In this document: one piece after another, positions 1 through 10,419 of the stretch
How the letters are laid out: the number at the start of each line of letters is the position of its first letter
Position numbering within the stretch: position 1 is the stretch's first letter
Source of the DNA: Streptococcaceae bacterium
GTDB lineage: Bacteria > Bacillota > Bacilli > Lactobacillales > Streptococcaceae
Reading direction: 5' to 3'
Assembly: GCA_031269775.1 (NCBI GenBank)
Contig: JAISYQ010000027.1
Location: forward strand, 1 to 64,000
DNA length: 64,000 nt
Position numbers and translations under genes: made by a program
Notes under the pieces: generated by a model
Database searches by the model: none
What the model was told of the DNA's origin: nothing
What the model saw: only the letters and a program-made list of their open reading frames with translations

Positions 1-2
1 TT

Positions 3-224
3 GGCTATGCGATTTCAGGGGGTATTTTAGCTCGATTTGATAGCGGATATCAAGGCGCTTTAAATTTTCATAAAAATAGCGAGATTCCCAAAAATAAATC
101 TAAAAAATTATCGTTAACAGCAGCAGCTGTATAGTCGGCAAAGGACTTACCAATTATGCTAGCGATATTAACTGGGGTAATTATGGTATTTGCCCAGCCT
201 TTTGGATTAACATCTAGAATCTAA
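3..224 (+). pseudogene. C-terminal remnant of an integral membrane protein with an in-frame stop
   Basis: The reading frame enters from outside the window. It reads GYAISGGILARFDSGY and continues in the same frame past a TAG at 132-134 into LPIMLAILTGVIMVFAQPFG, a hydrophobic helix, before TAA at 222-224. A conserved-looking frame on both sides of a stop suggests a membrane transporter end that has acquired a nonsense mutation. If so, the product loses its last membrane helix. The family cannot be named from this piece. It is followed by a hairpin at 269-299. The gene call is moderate; the pseudogene status is inferred from the stop alone. Confidence 0.45.
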
Positions 225-268
225 AATTCCGCTACTGAGAAATTAGTTTTAACCACATATCATAAATT

Positions 269-299
269 CTAGAAAGGTTTGTTTTTTGAACCTTTCTAG
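269..299. terminator. Bidirectional hairpin terminator
   Basis: The arms CTAGAAAGGTT and AACCTTTCTAG are perfectly complementary and enclose a short T-rich loop. The hairpin sits between the plus-strand membrane protein remnant and the minus-strand cutC/tkt genes, where a terminator for both directions is expected. The T-run after the stem is weak on both strands. Confidence 0.55.
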
Positions 300-303
300 T
301 TCA

Positions 304-690
304 AGGTAAATTTTTTCAAAATCTTCACAAATCATCACTAAAGCCTTAACAGCTGTTTAACTTTCTCTTCATCAAGCCAATTTTCTTCATTTAAAGCACC
401 AAAAACAATTCCGTCAACACCTCGTTTGCTAGCTTCTAAATATATATCAGCCTCCATTATTTAGCCCAAAATCCGTGTAAATAAAATCTCCACTTCGCGA
501 GCGAATCATACACATAACAGAGACTTGTTTTTCATGTGCGTATTGCGTTGTTAGCTCAATGACATTAACACTTAGCTATGCCACCGACTGATAAATTATC
601 ACATAACTCTATGCGATTAGCTCCTGCATCAATAGCTTTTGGAATATTCATAAAATTTTCTGCACAATATTCTTTGATCAAAATTAAGAT
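304..690 (-). pseudogene. cutC: Decayed cutC (copper homeostasis protein CutC) remnant
   Basis: On the minus strand three adjoining frames read as one CutC protein. They are AIDAGANRIELCDNLSVGG, then EKQVSVMCMIRSRSGDFIYT, then GVDGIVFGALNEENWLDEEK. The RIELC, MIRSRSGDF and GVDGIVFG blocks are typical of CutC, a TIM-barrel cytosolic protein once linked to copper tolerance. Frameshifts near 565 and 455 and loss of the C-terminal half show it is dead. It begins just past the end of tkt on the same strand and was probably co-transcribed with it. The family match is from memory of CutC motifs. Confidence 0.75.
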
Positions 691-693
691 CTC

Positions 694-2694
694 TTACAAA
701 CTCTCAAATGTTTGCACAATCTTTTCAACTGTAAAACCAAATTTTTCAAAAATAATTTCCCCTGGTGCACTTGCTCCAAAGTGATCTACACTAACACTTA
801 CCCCATCTAAACCAAGATATTTTGCCCATCCAAAGCTTGCAGCTGCTTCAATAGCTACACGCTTGCGCACTTTTTTTGGTAAAACAGACTCTTGATACTT
901 ACTAGATTGTACATCAAATAAGTCCATACTTGGCATCGAAACAACAGATACGTCCCTTCCTTTTTTTCTTAAAGCTTCTTGTGCTAACATAGCCAAGTTT
1001 ACTTCTGAGCCGGTTGCAATTAAAATCCCCTCTGGTGTTGCTTCTTTGGCAAAAGATAAAACATAAGCTCCTTTTGTCACAAACTCTCTTGCTTTTTCTC
1101 TTGTTCCTTTAAGTACTGGTAAGCTTTGCCTGCTTAAAATAAGCGCCGTTGGTTTTGTTTTAATTTGAACCGCTAACTCCCAAGCAGCAGCGACCTCGTT
1201 TCCATCAGCCGGACGAATCACACATAAATTGGGCATTGAACGAAGATTTGCTAATTGCTCAATCGGCTCATGCGTTGGCCCATCTTCACCAACAGCAACA
1301 GAGTCATGCGTTAACACATAAATTATTGGTAATTTTTGCATCGCAGCTAAGCGAATTGCTGGCAATAAATAATTAACAAAGACAAAGAAAGTTCCACCAT
1401 AAACAAGTGTCCCACCATGCAAAGCAATTCCATTCATCGCTGCTGCCATTGCAAACTCACGCACACCAAACCAAATGTTTTTACCCTTATAATTATCCGA
1501 CTCAAAATCTGCTGCTGCTATCATAGTATTATTTGATGCTGAAAGGTCAGCCGATCCACCCCAAAAATTAGGTAAAGCTTTAGAAATTGCTTGAATCATC
1601 TCTTTTGAAGTCACGCGACTAGCAGCAGACTCTCCTACTTTATAGCTTGGAAGATTTTTTTGCCAACCTTTTATTAACTCGTTTGCAAAAGCCTTTTCAT
1701 ATTGTTCAGCTAATTTAGGATAAGCTTTTCTATACTTTGCAAATAAAGCATTCCACACTGCTTCTTCCTTTAATCCTTTATCAAAGATTCTCTCTTTAAA
1801 ACGAGCTGCCACCTCTTTTGGCACTGTAAATTCAGGATATTCCCAACCATAAGCTTTTTTAGCCGCTATCACACCATCTTTACCAAGTGGTGCACCATGT
1901 ACACTAGATGTTCCTTGCTTAGGAGATCCAAAACCAATAATCGTCTTTACTTCAATTAACGTCGGTTGATCAAGCGTTTTTTTTGCTAAATCAATCGCAC
2001 AAGAGATTGCTTTTAAATCATTACCATCTTCAACTAAAATATGCTGCCAACCATAAGCTTTAAACCGACCGCCAACATTTTCTGTAAAAGATTTAGACGT
2101 TGGTCCGTCTAAAGAAATGTCATTTGAATCATACAAAACAATCATTTTTCCTAACTTTAAATGTCCAGCAAGAGAAGCTGCCTCTTGAGAAACTCCTTCC
2201 ATCAAATCACCATCACCGACCAAAGCATAAGTGTAGTGATCTATAATCGCAAAATCAGGCTGATTATATCCTGCTGCTAAATGTGCTTCAGCCATCGCAA
2301 TTCCTACAGCCATAGCTACTCCTTGCCCAAGAGGCCCTGTTGTTGCCTCAACTCCATCAGTATGATGAACTTCCGGATGTCCAGGCGTTTTTGACTGCCA
2401 TTGCCGAAACTGTTTTAAATCATTAATCGATACTTTAAAACCTGCTAAATGCAGTAAACTATAAAGCATTGCAGAGCCATGACCGGCTGAAAGCACGAAA
2501 CGATCGCGATTAGTCCAATCTCTTGATGTTGTTGGATTAATTTTTAAATGATGTGACCATAAAACATAAGCAAGAGGCGCAGCTCCCATGGGCAAACCTG
2601 GATGCCCTGAATTTGCTTTTTGCACCATATCTATCGATAAAGTACGAATTGTATCTACCGCTAACTGATCAATCTTATCAAACAATAAATTCAT
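694..2694 (-). CDS. tkt: Transketolase
   Basis: Thiamine-diphosphate enzyme of the non-oxidative pentose phosphate pathway that moves two-carbon ketol units between sugar phosphates in the cytosol. The length (about 666 aa) is that of the family. The sequence shows SGHPGLPMG (about residues 29-37), the ThDP/Mg motif GDGDLMEG (160-167) with a downstream Asn, and the second-subunit motif [13 protein letters not shown]. The printed ATG at 2694 lies directly against AGGGAG with no spacer. The TTG three codons on (2685) has a normal spacing, so the true start may be TTG at 2685. The gene stands alone, divergent from dnaX. Together with zwf in this window it suggests an active pentose phosphate route. 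Confidence 0.95.
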   Translation of the reverse strand: MNLLFDKIDQLAVDTIRTLSIDMVQKANSGHPGLPMGAAPLAYVLWSHHLKINPTTSRDWTNRDRFVLSAGHGSAMLYSLLHLAGFKVSINDLKQFRQWQSKTPGHPEVHHTDGVEATTGPLGQGVAMAVGIAMAEAHLAAGYNQPDFAIIDHYTYALVGDGDLMEGVSQEAASLAGHLKLGKMIVLYDSNDISLDGPTSKSFTENVGGRFKAYGWQHILVEDGNDLKAISCAIDLAKKTLDQPTLIEVKTIIGFGSPKQGTSSVHGAPLGKDGVIAAKKAYGWEYPEFTVPKEVAARFKERIFDKGLKEEAVWNALFAKYRKAYPKLAEQYEKAFANELIKGWQKNLPSYKVGESAASRVTSKEMIQAISKALPNFWGGSADLSASNNTMIAAADFESDNYKGKNIWFGVREFAMAAAMNGIALHGGTLVYGGTFFVFVNYLLPAIRLAAMQKLPIIYVLTHDSVAVGEDGPTHEPIEQLANLRSMPNLCVIRPADGNEVAAAWELAVQIKTKPTALILSRQSLPVLKGTREKAREFVTKGAYVLSFAKEATPEGILIATGSEVNLAMLAQEALRKKGRDVSVVSMPSMDLFDVQSSKYQESVLPKKVRKRVAIEAAASFGWAKYLGLDGVSVSVDHFGASAPGEIIFEKFGFTVEKIVQTFESL

Positions 2695-3061
2695 CTCCCT
2701 ATTTTTATTCTTACCTCTCGTATTTTACTAAGAAACATACCACAAGACAATCTTAGTATGAAGTTTGTTACATTTATAAATTTCTTCTTAAATAAAATAG
2801 TAAGCTCTACTAATCATTAAAAAGATGGTATTAATGCTACTTAATCTATTAATTATTAACTTGAACGGTGGAAAGATTTAACTAGATAATAATGGTTGAA
2901 GAAACTTAAGTTATCTAACACTTCTTTAACAGCTCATTATTAGCCGGAAATTTAATATTTTCTAACGCATAAGTTGCATTCAAAAATGTATCAGCATAAA
3001 AATTTGCTATGCTATAATACTTGCAAATGAGGATAAAAAGACTTTTAAGGGTGAGAATGTC
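2695..3061. other. Divergent intergenic region between tkt and dnaX
   Basis: This is 367 bases of AT-rich sequence with no convincing gene. It must hold the tkt promoter on the minus strand and the dnaX promoter on the plus strand. The only clear element I see is the extended -10 at 3010-3018. I see no repeat or structured RNA. Confidence 0.5.
3010..3018 (+). promoter_or_regulatory. Extended -10 promoter element for dnaX
   Basis: TGCTATAAT is a perfect extended -10 (TGnTATAAT) 44 bases before the dnaX ATG. No good -35 hexamer lies 17 bases upstream, which is common for extended -10 promoters. Confidence 0.5.
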
Positions 3062-4780
3062 ATGAATTATCAAGCGTTATATCGAACTTTTCGTTCACAG
3101 CGTTTTGATGAAATTATTGGGCAAAAAGCCATTTCGATAACTTTAAAACAGGCAATTTTGCAAGGAAAGGCAAGTCATGCGTATTTATTTACCGGCCCTC
3201 GTGGAACTGGGAAAACTAGTGTAGCTCGCATTTTTGCTAAAGCTTTGAATTGTCATCACTTGCAAGATGGTGAACCGTGTAATCAGTGTGAGATGTGTAT
3301 AGCAATTACTGAAGATCGCCTAGAAGATGTTTTAGAGATTGATGCCGCTAGTAATAATGGTGTGGATGAGATTCGCAATCTTCGTGATACAGTGAAATAC
3401 TCCCCAGTTTTAGCAGATTATAAAATTTATATTATTGATGAAGTACATATGCTTTCAACTAATGCTTTTAATGCTTTATTAAAGATATTGGAAGAGCCGC
3501 CAGCTAATGTTGTTTTTATTCTAGCTACTACAGAAGTACATAAAGTTTTGCCAACAATTATTTCAAGAACACAACGTTTTAATTTTAAGCGAATTGGGAT
3601 AAAAGATATCGTTTATCATTTAAAAGATATTTTACAAAAACTTAAAATTAAGTTTGAAGAAAAAGCACTTTATACAATTGCTCGCGTAGCTGAAGGTAGT
3701 ATGCGGGATGCGTTATCGATTTTAGATCAAGCTATTTCTTTCACAGAAGATACTCTAACAAGTGAAGATACCATGATGATAACGGGCAGCTTGACAAGAG
3801 ATATGATGGATCGGTATATGTTAGCAGTTTATGAAAAAAATGTTGAAAAGTCTCTTAAGGTTTTAGGAACGATCCTTGAGCAAGGAAAAGAAGCTAAACG
3901 TTTTTTAGAGGATATGATTTTATATAATCGAGATTTATTGATGTATAGATATGCTGCGCAATTAGTTACAGAAATAAGAGGAGTTTTAACGGATACGTTT
4001 AAACAGTTGAGTATTAAACTTTGTTCTGAAGATATCTATACTTATATCAAACTTTTAAATGAAGCACAACAAGAAATTCGTCTAAGTAATCTTACAAATG
4101 TATATTTAGAAGTTGTAACTGTAAAATTAGCAACATCTTCACAAGCTTCATCAATTATTAAGACCTGGGAAAATGATCATAAAGGTTTAGAATCTTTACG
4201 CGAAGAATTGAGTCAATTGCAAAATATAGTTAAAAATTTACAAAAAGGTAAAGATATTTTTTCTGAAAATCGTTTAGTAAATAATAATTCAAGTAAAAGC
4301 AAAGCTGATTATAAAAATCCAGTTGCGCAAATTCATCAAGTATTATTATCGGCCACCAAAACACACTTAACTACTTTAAAAAAGGTATGGCCAGATTTAT
4401 TGAATTCTCTTGATGCAAGGTGCAAAGCAATGATGAAGGCCAGTGAGCCGGTAGCTGCTAATGATGGACAAATGGTTGTTGCTTATGATTATGATATTTT
4501 AGCAATAAAAGCAAGTAAGGATGAAACACTAAAACAAGTTGTTCGTAATAATTTAAATAAGATGATTGGTTTTGCACCTGATTTGGTCATTGTCACAAAT
4601 AGTCAGTGGCCAAAACTTCGGCGGGCGTTTATTAAAGAAAATAGAAAAAAATTGCAATTAGATAAAGTTGATATGACGCAAAATATCGTCGCCAAAGATT
4701 ATAAATCTTTCAATAAAGATGCAGATATTATTGATAAGGCCGTTAATTTATTTGGTAAAGATATGGTTAAGGTTAGATAA
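3062..4780 (+). CDS. dnaX: DNA polymerase III gamma/tau subunit
   Basis: Clamp-loader ATPase that places the beta sliding clamp on primed DNA and holds the replicase together. Seen: N-terminal YQALYRTFRSQRFDEIIGQ, Walker A GPRGTGKT (45-52), the four-Cys zinc module (C64, C73, C76, C79), Walker B IIDEVH (124-129) and the sensor region LATTEVHKVLPTIISR. At 572 aa it has all clamp-loader domains and a modest tau tail. Start ATG follows AAGGGTGAG. Unusually, it is followed by uvrC and not by the ybaB-recR pair seen in most Firmicutes. Confidence 0.96.
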   Translation: MNYQALYRTFRSQRFDEIIGQKAISITLKQAILQGKASHAYLFTGPRGTGKTSVARIFAKALNCHHLQDGEPCNQCEMCIAITEDRLEDVLEIDAASNNGVDEIRNLRDTVKYSPVLADYKIYIIDEVHMLSTNAFNALLKILEEPPANVVFILATTEVHKVLPTIISRTQRFNFKRIGIKDIVYHLKDILQKLKIKFEEKALYTIARVAEGSMRDALSILDQAISFTEDTLTSEDTMMITGSLTRDMMDRYMLAVYEKNVEKSLKVLGTILEQGKEAKRFLEDMILYNRDLLMYRYAAQLVTEIRGVLTDTFKQLSIKLCSEDIYTYIKLLNEAQQEIRLSNLTNVYLEVVTVKLATSSQASSIIKTWENDHKGLESLREELSQLQNIVKNLQKGKDIFSENRLVNNNSSKSKADYKNPVAQIHQVLLSATKTHLTTLKKVWPDLLNSLDARCKAMMKASEPVAANDGQMVVAYDYDILAIKASKDETLKQVVRNNLNKMIGFAPDLVIVTNSQWPKLRRAFIKENRKKLQLDKVDMTQNIVAKDYKSFNKDADIIDKAVNLFGKDMVKVR

Positions 4781-4839
4781 AGAAAGAATGGTAAGTTTTA
4801 TTTTCTTGAAATCTTTCAACAGAAAATGGCGGTAAAAAA

Positions 4840-6627
4840 ATGAATATGCAGATTAAAGAAAAATTAAGCTTACTTCCAAGTAATCCTGGATGTTATTTAA
4901 TGAAGGATAGCTTTAGTACAATCATTTACGTGGGAAAAGCGAAAGTTTTAAAAAATCGTGTGCGCTCATATTTTGTTGGCAGTCATAATACAAAGACAGA
5001 GCATTTGATAAGTGAGATTGCTGATTTTGAGATAATTGTAACAGAATCAAATATTGAAGCACTTTTACTTGAAATTAATCTGATTAAAAAAAATCAGCCC
5101 AAGTATAATGTTATGTTAAGGGATGATAAAACATATCCATTTATTAAAATTACCAATGAAAATTACCCAAGACTTTTAATTACACGTAAAGTTCTAAAAG
5201 ATAAAGCATATTATTTTGGTCCCTTTCCCAATGTGGGAGCAGCTAATGATACAAAGAAGATTTTGGATAGATTATACCCACTTAGAAAGTGTAAAATCGC
5301 GCCTAAAGAGGCATGTTTGTACTATCATATGCAGCAATGTTTAGCACCTTGTATATTTAATATTTCTAAAAAAGTATATCCTTTAATGGTAGGAGAGATA
5401 AAAAAATTTTTAAATGGCGGGCATGAAGTGATCACCAAAAAGTTAAAGATGAAGATGGATGATGCTTCTAAACAACTAGCCTTTGAAAAAGCTGCTGAAT
5501 TGCGTAATCAGATTCAATCTATTGAAACGGTATTACTTAAACAAAGGATGATGAATATCGATCAAAAGGACCGTGATGTGTTTGGTTATGTTGCAAGCAA
5601 GGGATATATGTGTGTGCAAGTTTTTTTTATACGGCAGGGAAAATTAATCGAGCGTGATGTTTCATTATTTCCTTTTTATGGGGAAGTATCGGAGGATTTT
5701 TTAACATATATTGGGCAATTTTATGAAAAGAATGAACATTTTATACCAAAGGAAATTTTGCTGCCGCAAGAAGTTGATGTAGCAAGTGTTAAAGCAATGA
5801 TTAAGACTAAAATTTTACAGCCAAAACGTGGTGAAAAGAAAAAATTAGTGGATTTGGCGATAAAAAATGCCAATATCAGTTTGCAAGAAAAATTTGATTT
5901 GCTAATAAAGCGTGAAGAAAAAACGATCGGTGCGATTAAGCGCTTAGGTGAGGCAATAAATATTCCAACACCTGTTCGAATCGAAGCTTTTGATAATTCA
6001 AATATTTCAGGAACAAGTCCGGTAGCTGCAATGGTTTGTTTTATTGATGGAAAACCAGTCAAAAATGAATATCGTAAGTATAAAATTAAAACAGTGCAAG
6101 GCGCTGATGATTACGCATCAATGAAAGAAGTAATTTATCGAAGATATTCACGTGTTCTAAAAGAAAGTTTACCGTTTCCAGATCTGATTTTACTTGATGG
6201 TGGTAAAGGTCAGATTGATGCAGCGTTAGAAGTGCTCTATAATCAGTTAGGTTTGGATCTTCCAATTGCAGCTTTGGTAAAAAATGAAAAACATCGCACA
6301 CATGAGTTATTGTTCGGCTCAAAGTTTGAAAAAATCCCACTTCTTCGTAACTCTGAAGAATTTTTCTTACTAGAGAGAATTCAAAATGAAGTACATCGTT
6401 TCGCGATTACTTTTCACCGCAAGTTACGTTCAAAAAACAGTTTTACATCTATTTTGGATGATATTAAAGGAGTAGGAACAAAACACAAGAGGTCTTTGCT
6501 TAAAAATTTTAAATCTTTGAAAAAAATCAAAGAAGCAAGCATTGAAGAATTGCAAGCAGTTGGACTTGCGAAAAATATAGCTAAAAAAATAAAAAAAACG
6601 TTGATGGACTATAGGTCACACTACTAA
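4840..6627 (+). CDS. uvrC: UvrABC system protein C
   Basis: Dual-incision nuclease of nucleotide excision repair that acts with UvrA and UvrB. At 595 aa it has the full family layout: an N-terminal GIY-YIG nuclease (GCYLMKD at 17-23 and YVGKAK about 30-35), a UVR domain that binds UvrB (around 207-227, [12 protein letters not shown]), an RNase H-like second nuclease ([11 protein letters not shown] and LLDGGKGQ), and a C-terminal helix-hairpin-helix ([16 protein letters not shown]). It lies 59 bases after dnaX and is probably in the same transcript. Confidence 0.96.
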   Translation: MNMQIKEKLSLLPSNPGCYLMKDSFSTIIYVGKAKVLKNRVRSYFVGSHNTKTEHLISEIADFEIIVTESNIEALLLEINLIKKNQPKYNVMLRDDKTYPFIKITNENYPRLLITRKVLKDKAYYFGPFPNVGAANDTKKILDRLYPLRKCKIAPKEACLYYHMQQCLAPCIFNISKKVYPLMVGEIKKFLNGGHEVITKKLKMKMDDASKQLAFEKAAELRNQIQSIETVLLKQRMMNIDQKDRDVFGYVASKGYMCVQVFFIRQGKLIERDVSLFPFYGEVSEDFLTYIGQFYEKNEHFIPKEILLPQEVDVASVKAMIKTKILQPKRGEKKKLVDLAIKNANISLQEKFDLLIKREEKTIGAIKRLGEAINIPTPVRIEAFDNSNISGTSPVAAMVCFIDGKPVKNEYRKYKIKTVQGADDYASMKEVIYRRYSRVLKESLPFPDLILLDGGKGQIDAALEVLYNQLGLDLPIAALVKNEKHRTHELLFGSKFEKIPLLRNSEEFFLLERIQNEVHRFAITFHRKLRSKNSFTSILDDIKGVGTKHKRSLLKNFKSLKKIKEASIEELQAVGLAKNIAKKIKKTLMDYRSHY

Positions 6628-6639
6628 TAATTTTTGCAA

Positions 6640-6817
6640 ATGAAATTTGACAGTATTGAAATTTTTCTATAGAATACACCTGCTGTATTTGCGAAACTTC
6701 GTACGTACAAGCGTTATAGATAGTAAACAGATTCTAATAAGTTCAGATTATAGACACTTAGTTTGACAAATCTGACAAACAAGCAGATTTTAAGCACTTT
6801 TATAAGGAGGTGCCGTA
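6640..6817 (+). promoter_or_regulatory. Possible ribosomal protein L21 leader region
   Basis: The 190 bases between uvrC and rplU contain several short complementary stretches (for example around 6700-6790, with repeated acagatt and tctgac motifs) and end in a strong TAAGGAGGTG ribosome binding site. Firmicutes commonly carry a structured L21 leader here. I did not derive a confident fold, so this rests mainly on position. Confidence 0.3.
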
Positions 6818-7132
6818 ATGAATAAGTATGCAATTATTAAAACTGGGGGTAAACAAATTAAGGTTGAAGCTAATCAAGCTATTTATGTTGAAAAATTAAA
6901 TGTAGAAGTCGGAGAAAGGGTAACATTTGATAAAGTTGTTTTAGTTAGTGGAGACTCTACTACTGTGGGAGCTCCATTAGTAAAGGGAGCAACAGTTGTC
7001 GGAACAATAGAAAAACATGGCAAACAAAAAAAAGTTGTGATTTTTCAGTATAAACCTAAAAAGCATTCTCATCGTAAACAAGGCCATCGTCAACCATATA
7101 CAAAAGTAATCATTGATACAATTAATATTTAG
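6818..7132 (+). CDS. rplU: 50S ribosomal protein L21
   Basis: Large-subunit protein L21, 104 aa, the normal length. It starts [17 protein letters not shown] and has the C-terminal basic block [17 protein letters not shown] typical of L21. A strong AAGGAGG lies 8 bases before the ATG. It heads the conserved Firmicute order rplU-prp-rpmA, and all three genes are present here. Confidence 0.97.
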   Translation: MNKYAIIKTGGKQIKVEANQAIYVEKLNVEVGERVTFDKVVLVSGDSTTVGAPLVKGATVVGTIEKHGKQKKVVIFQYKPKKHSHRKQGHRQPYTKVIIDTINI

Positions 7133-7213
7133 TCTTAAGAATCTGTCGTTAAAAGTTTTTATAACAAAATTTTTAACAGCTAACTTCCTGATTTGTATAA
7201 ATGGAGAAAAGTT

Positions 7214-7558
7214 ATGATTAATGCAGTTTTTAAGCGTAAATGTGATAAAAGTGCAGATATTCTTTGTTGTACAATTAAAGGCCATGCTTTAAGCGGAGAA
7301 TATGGCAATGATGTTGTTTGCGCAGGGGTAAGTGCTTTAGCGATTAATGCAATCAATTCGATGGAACTTTTAGCTTTAACTAAGCCGATTGTTAAAATTA
7401 ATAATAAAACTGGTTATCTTTATATTGAACCTGTTAAAAGTAAGACAATTAAACATAATAATTATTCACAGCTTTTACTTGAAAGTCTTTATTTAGGTTT
7501 GAGAACAATTGAAAAAGATTACGGTAAGTATATAAAAATTGAAAATGTAGTCGATTAA
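7214..7558 (+). CDS. prp: Ribosomal-processing cysteine protease Prp
   Basis: Small cysteine protease that removes the N-terminal extension of ribosomal protein L27 before it enters the ribosome. Seen: the catalytic pair in IKGHALSGEYGNDVVCAGVSAL (His and Cys) and the small alpha/beta fold of the YsxB family, about 114 aa. The start is placed at ATG 7214 because GGAGAAAAG lies just upstream; the longer frame from 7193 has no ribosome binding site. The substrate gene rpmA lies downstream and carries the matching cleavage site. Confidence 0.92.
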   Translation: MINAVFKRKCDKSADILCCTIKGHALSGEYGNDVVCAGVSALAINAINSMELLALTKPIVKINNKTGYLYIEPVKSKTIKHNNYSQLLLESLYLGLRTIEKDYGKYIKIENVVD

Positions 7559-7739
7559 TTTGAAAATTTATACAATCTTAACAGCGTTGTGCCTTATTTG
7601 TTTGCCACATTCTTGTAAGTAATAGACCTGTTCATACGCTTGCATTTCTAGCTTTGAAACAAAAACAAAACTTACACTTAATTTGGCAAACTTAATGAAA
7701 TTCTCAAATTAATTGATTATAAATAAGGTGGTGGATCTT

Positions 7740-8021
7740 ATGTTAAAGATGAATTTGCAATTCTTTGCTCATAAAAAAGGTGGCGGATCAACCTCTAATG
7801 GACGTGATTCCAAGTCAAAACGCTTAGGAGCAAAAGCAGCTGATGGTCAAATTGTTAAAGGTGGTTCTATTCTTTATCGTCAACGTGGCACCAAAATTTT
7901 TCCAGGGATAAATGTTAGTATCGGCGGAGATGATACTTTATTTGCTAAAATCGAAGGTGTCGTACGTTTTGAACGTCGTGGCCGTGATAAAAAGCAAGTA
8001 TCTGTTTATTCAGCAGGATAA
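7740..8021 (+). CDS. rpmA: 50S ribosomal protein L27, with Prp-cleaved N-terminal extension
   Basis: Large-subunit protein L27, whose N-terminus reaches the peptidyl transferase centre. The start is set at ATG 7740 because AAGGTGGT lies upstream. The protein begins [17 protein letters not shown]. In Firmicutes Prp cuts after the FF to expose AHKKGG, and this exact motif is present, so maturation by the prp product two genes upstream is expected. A 180-base non-coding gap separates it from prp. A strong terminator follows at once. Confidence 0.96.
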   Translation: MLKMNLQFFAHKKGGGSTSNGRDSKSKRLGAKAADGQIVKGGSILYRQRGTKIFPGINVSIGGDDTLFAKIEGVVRFERRGRDKKQVSVYSAG

Positions 8022-8040
8022 TGCAAATATTTTTCACAAA

Positions 8041-8067
8041 AACAGTCAGTCAATGCTGACTGTTTTT
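8041..8067 (+). terminator. Rho-independent terminator of the rplU-prp-rpmA operon
   Basis: A perfect stem AACAGTCAG / CTGACTGTT with a 6-base loop is followed by TTTTATT. It starts 20 bases after the rpmA stop. Confidence 0.85.
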
Positions 8068-8070
8068 ATT

Positions 8071-8230
8071 AGACCTCCTCGGAAATTAGGGTATAAAAAG
8101 AATTCGTTTCAATTTTTTCCTGAGACAAGGAAAAAAACGTAAAAATAGTTGTTCTATTTTGAGGCTTTTTGACGATGTATCGGGGAAAAAGAAAACAAAA
8201 TTCTAATACATCTAGTTTTCGAGAAGATCT
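8071..8230. repeat. Repeat B copy 1 (160-bp inverted-repeat element)
   Basis: Starts AGACCTCCTCGGAAA and ends with the imperfect reverse complement TTTTCGAGAAGATCT. It is flanked by ATT on both sides (8068-8070 and 8231-8233). It matches the elements at 40704-40863 and 47984-48143 but lies in the opposite orientation. No coding sequence is visible, so it is a MITE-like element. It sits directly behind the rpmA terminator. Confidence 0.8.
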
Positions 8231-8417
8231 ATTCTTCCAGCATACTGATCGCCTTACGAAAAACACTTGCTAAATTCACACTTTATCGTTTCTTTGCTTT
8301 ATTTATCACAGAAAAGATAATGAGTAAAAAGTGAAAAATTCTCTTTTATTATTTGTCAATAGAGGTATAATTTTTTTAAATATAACAATCTTATAGAATT
8401 TCAGGATGGGAGTTACA

Positions 8418-9287
8418 ATGGCAAGAGATTATGGAGAAGTTTTTAGAGAATTACGTGAAGCAAAAAATATTACTTTAGATGACCTAGATGGTGGAGAAGT
8501 TTCTCCTAAACAGTTAGCAAGATTTGAAAATGGGCAATCTGATTTATCAGCAAAAAAATTATTTCGTGCATTAAAAATGATTAATGTTTCGATTGAAGAA
8601 TTTTTAGTAATGGCCAAAGATTATGCTGATAATACGATAGAAGAATTATTTCTTAAACTAGCAAAAAATCATTACGAAGCTAATTTACCGTTATTGCATA
8701 GTTATTTAAAAAAAGAACTTTCTCTTACAAAAAAAGAAAAATGGCGGTACTTAAATGTTATAATGATTTCAATTTCGATTCATAATTGGGATAAAAATTT
8801 TAAAATTCCAAATTTTAACCAAAAACATGTTGCTGATTATCTATTATCTTTAAAAATATATGGTTATTATGAATTAGTAATATTTATGTTTTTAGCAGAT
8901 ATTTTAAATATTGATATCATGTGCATGCTTGTAAAAAAAATTATTGCAAGAAAAGATCTTTATTGCAGTATTTCAAAAAATAAGCAAATTTTAATAAAGG
9001 CGCTATTAAATATTGCTATGGTTTGCATAATGAAAGATCATCTTAAGAACGCTTTTAATTTTCTACATGAAATTTCTTTATTATTAGAGGAAGAATTTTT
9101 GCACGAGCGTAATATTTTTCTTTATGTTCAGGGATTTTATTGTTTGAAAGTGGGTAAACGTGATGAGGGTTTTGAAAAAATGATGGCAGCTATTGGTATT
9201 TGGGAGCAGTTAGGAGCTAAAAATATAGCAAAAAAACATAGAGAATTCTTTTTTGAGCAATATTATAGAAAAAATGATGACGAATAA
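8418..9287 (+). CDS. Rgg/GadR/MutR-family transcriptional regulator
   Basis: Probable DNA-binding regulator of about 289 aa. The N-terminal 65 residues form an XRE-type helix-turn-helix (FRELREAKNITLDDL and SPKQLARFENGQSDLSAKKL). The rest is an all-helical TPR-like domain rich in Leu, Ile, Tyr and Phe, the layout of Rgg proteins that sense short hydrophobic peptides. ATG 8418 is preferred over 8406 because GGGAG lies 7 bases upstream. I found no adjacent SHP-type pheromone gene. With four bacteriocin-like loci in this window, a role in their control is possible, but nothing in the sequence links them. Confidence 0.8.
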   Translation: MARDYGEVFRELREAKNITLDDLDGGEVSPKQLARFENGQSDLSAKKLFRALKMINVSIEEFLVMAKDYADNTIEELFLKLAKNHYEANLPLLHSYLKKELSLTKKEKWRYLNVIMISISIHNWDKNFKIPNFNQKHVADYLLSLKIYGYYELVIFMFLADILNIDIMCMLVKKIIARKDLYCSISKNKQILIKALLNIAMVCIMKDHLKNAFNFLHEISLLLEEEFLHERNIFLYVQGFYCLKVGKRDEGFEKMMAAIGIWEQLGAKNIAKKHREFFFEQYYRKNDDE

Positions 9288-9727
9288 ACAGAATTAAAGA
9301 GTCTGTTGACGCTTTAAAGATCATCATAAACAAGCTCTAAAGCTCAAGACCCGCCCCAAACAGTTGCTGCATATGTTAAACCAGCAATAACCTCCACAAA
9401 TCTCTTTAAATTTTTAATCCGACAAATTTTTCCCGCCCCACTCATGTATTTCAGATCATGACACAACAGCTCTGCTATATAAATTAAAAATTTTAGCGAA
9501 ACACACATCTAACTTTCTATTTTTATCTTGTCTTAGCATTGATTTTTCACCATTTTGGGACGGTGCTTACAGATAACATCATTTCGATAAGTTATAAAAA
9601 TAATTTTTCCATGAGAAGCGTCGTTTAGAATAGATGCAATCTCCTAACGCCCATAACAAAGGCGTAGTTGCCCCTCCTTTTTTTTGAAAATTTTGTAAGC
9701 ACACCAAATGCTGGTGTCTCAGGGAGA
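9288..9727. other. Non-coding gap with possible gene remnants
   Basis: This is 440 bases between the Rgg-like gene and bioY with no open gene. A short inverted repeat (AGAGTCTGTT...AAACAAGCTCT) lies at 9298-9338. On the minus strand short peptide-like stretches occur in changing frames, for example ASILNDASHGKIIFITYRN near 9620-9560. They could be a decayed gene, but I cannot assign them to a family. Confidence 0.4.
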
Positions 9728-10273
9728 TCATTTTTTCGTTTTTTTAAAAGTCCAAATCCATAGGGAAAAAATTAGCAATTTCAACAGATCTGCAGCATAA
9801 AACGGAACTATCCCAAGCGTATATGCTCTTGAGAAACCAACAAAATATGCAAGTTGTAAATATCCCCATACAAATGTGATTAATATGCCTACCAAACCTG
9901 CTAAAAAGATTGCTCCAAAGCTCCTATTATGGTATCTATGTAAAAGCGTACCGGAAAAATACACTGCAGGGACAAATCCTAGTAAATATCCTCCAGTTGG
10001 ACTTAATATCCTCCAAATACCGGAGGAAAATCCCGCAAAAACTGGCAGTCCCATTATTCCTTCCAGCAAGTAAAGCAAAACGGCAATAGTCCCTCCTTTC
10101 GAGCCCAGCATGGAAACAACAAATAAAACAGCCATTGTTTGCAATGTTAATGGAATCGGCACGAACGGAATCGATATTTGGGCTCCCAGAGCAATGGCAA
10201 ACGAACCACATAAACATTGCAGCAACCTCTGCACACCTAAAACTTGACGCTTTACAGATTGTTTAAACAACAT
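9728..10273 (-). CDS. bioY: BioY-family biotin transporter substrate-binding subunit
   Basis: S component of the ECF-type biotin transporter, an integral membrane protein of 181 aa with about six helices. Seen: the conserved QISIPFVPIPLTLQTMAVL block, LLEGIMGLPVFAGFSSG, GGYLLGF and VWGYLQL, all diagnostic of BioY. It works with a shared ECF energizing module that is not in this window. It is monocistronic, so the cell probably takes up biotin. The upstream region is AT-rich with no clear BirA operator. Confidence 0.93.
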   Translation of the reverse strand: MLFKQSVKRQVLGVQRLLQCLCGSFAIALGAQISIPFVPIPLTLQTMAVLFVVSMLGSKGGTIAVLLYLLEGIMGLPVFAGFSSGIWRILSPTGGYLLGFVPAVYFSGTLLHRYHNRSFGAIFLAGLVGILITFVWGYLQLAYFVGFSRAYTLGIVPFYAADLLKLLIFSLWIWTFKKTKK

Positions 10274-10419
10274 CTCTTTACTTCACTTCTCTTTCACGAA
10301 AAAATAAAACCGACTTTTCAATATCAACTACAAATAAATTGTATCCCAATTTAAAATTCTAACAATTCTTTTTTTCACAAGTATGCTCATTTAATCAATA
10401 ATTGGGGCTGACATATTTT

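Noticed and set aside
578-784. 68-aa plus-strand frame
   Set aside because: It is the antisense of the cutC remnant and the end of tkt, both of which have clear protein motifs on the minus strand.
6086-6340. 84-aa minus-strand frame inside uvrC
   Set aside because: Shadow of the well-conserved UvrC nuclease domain.
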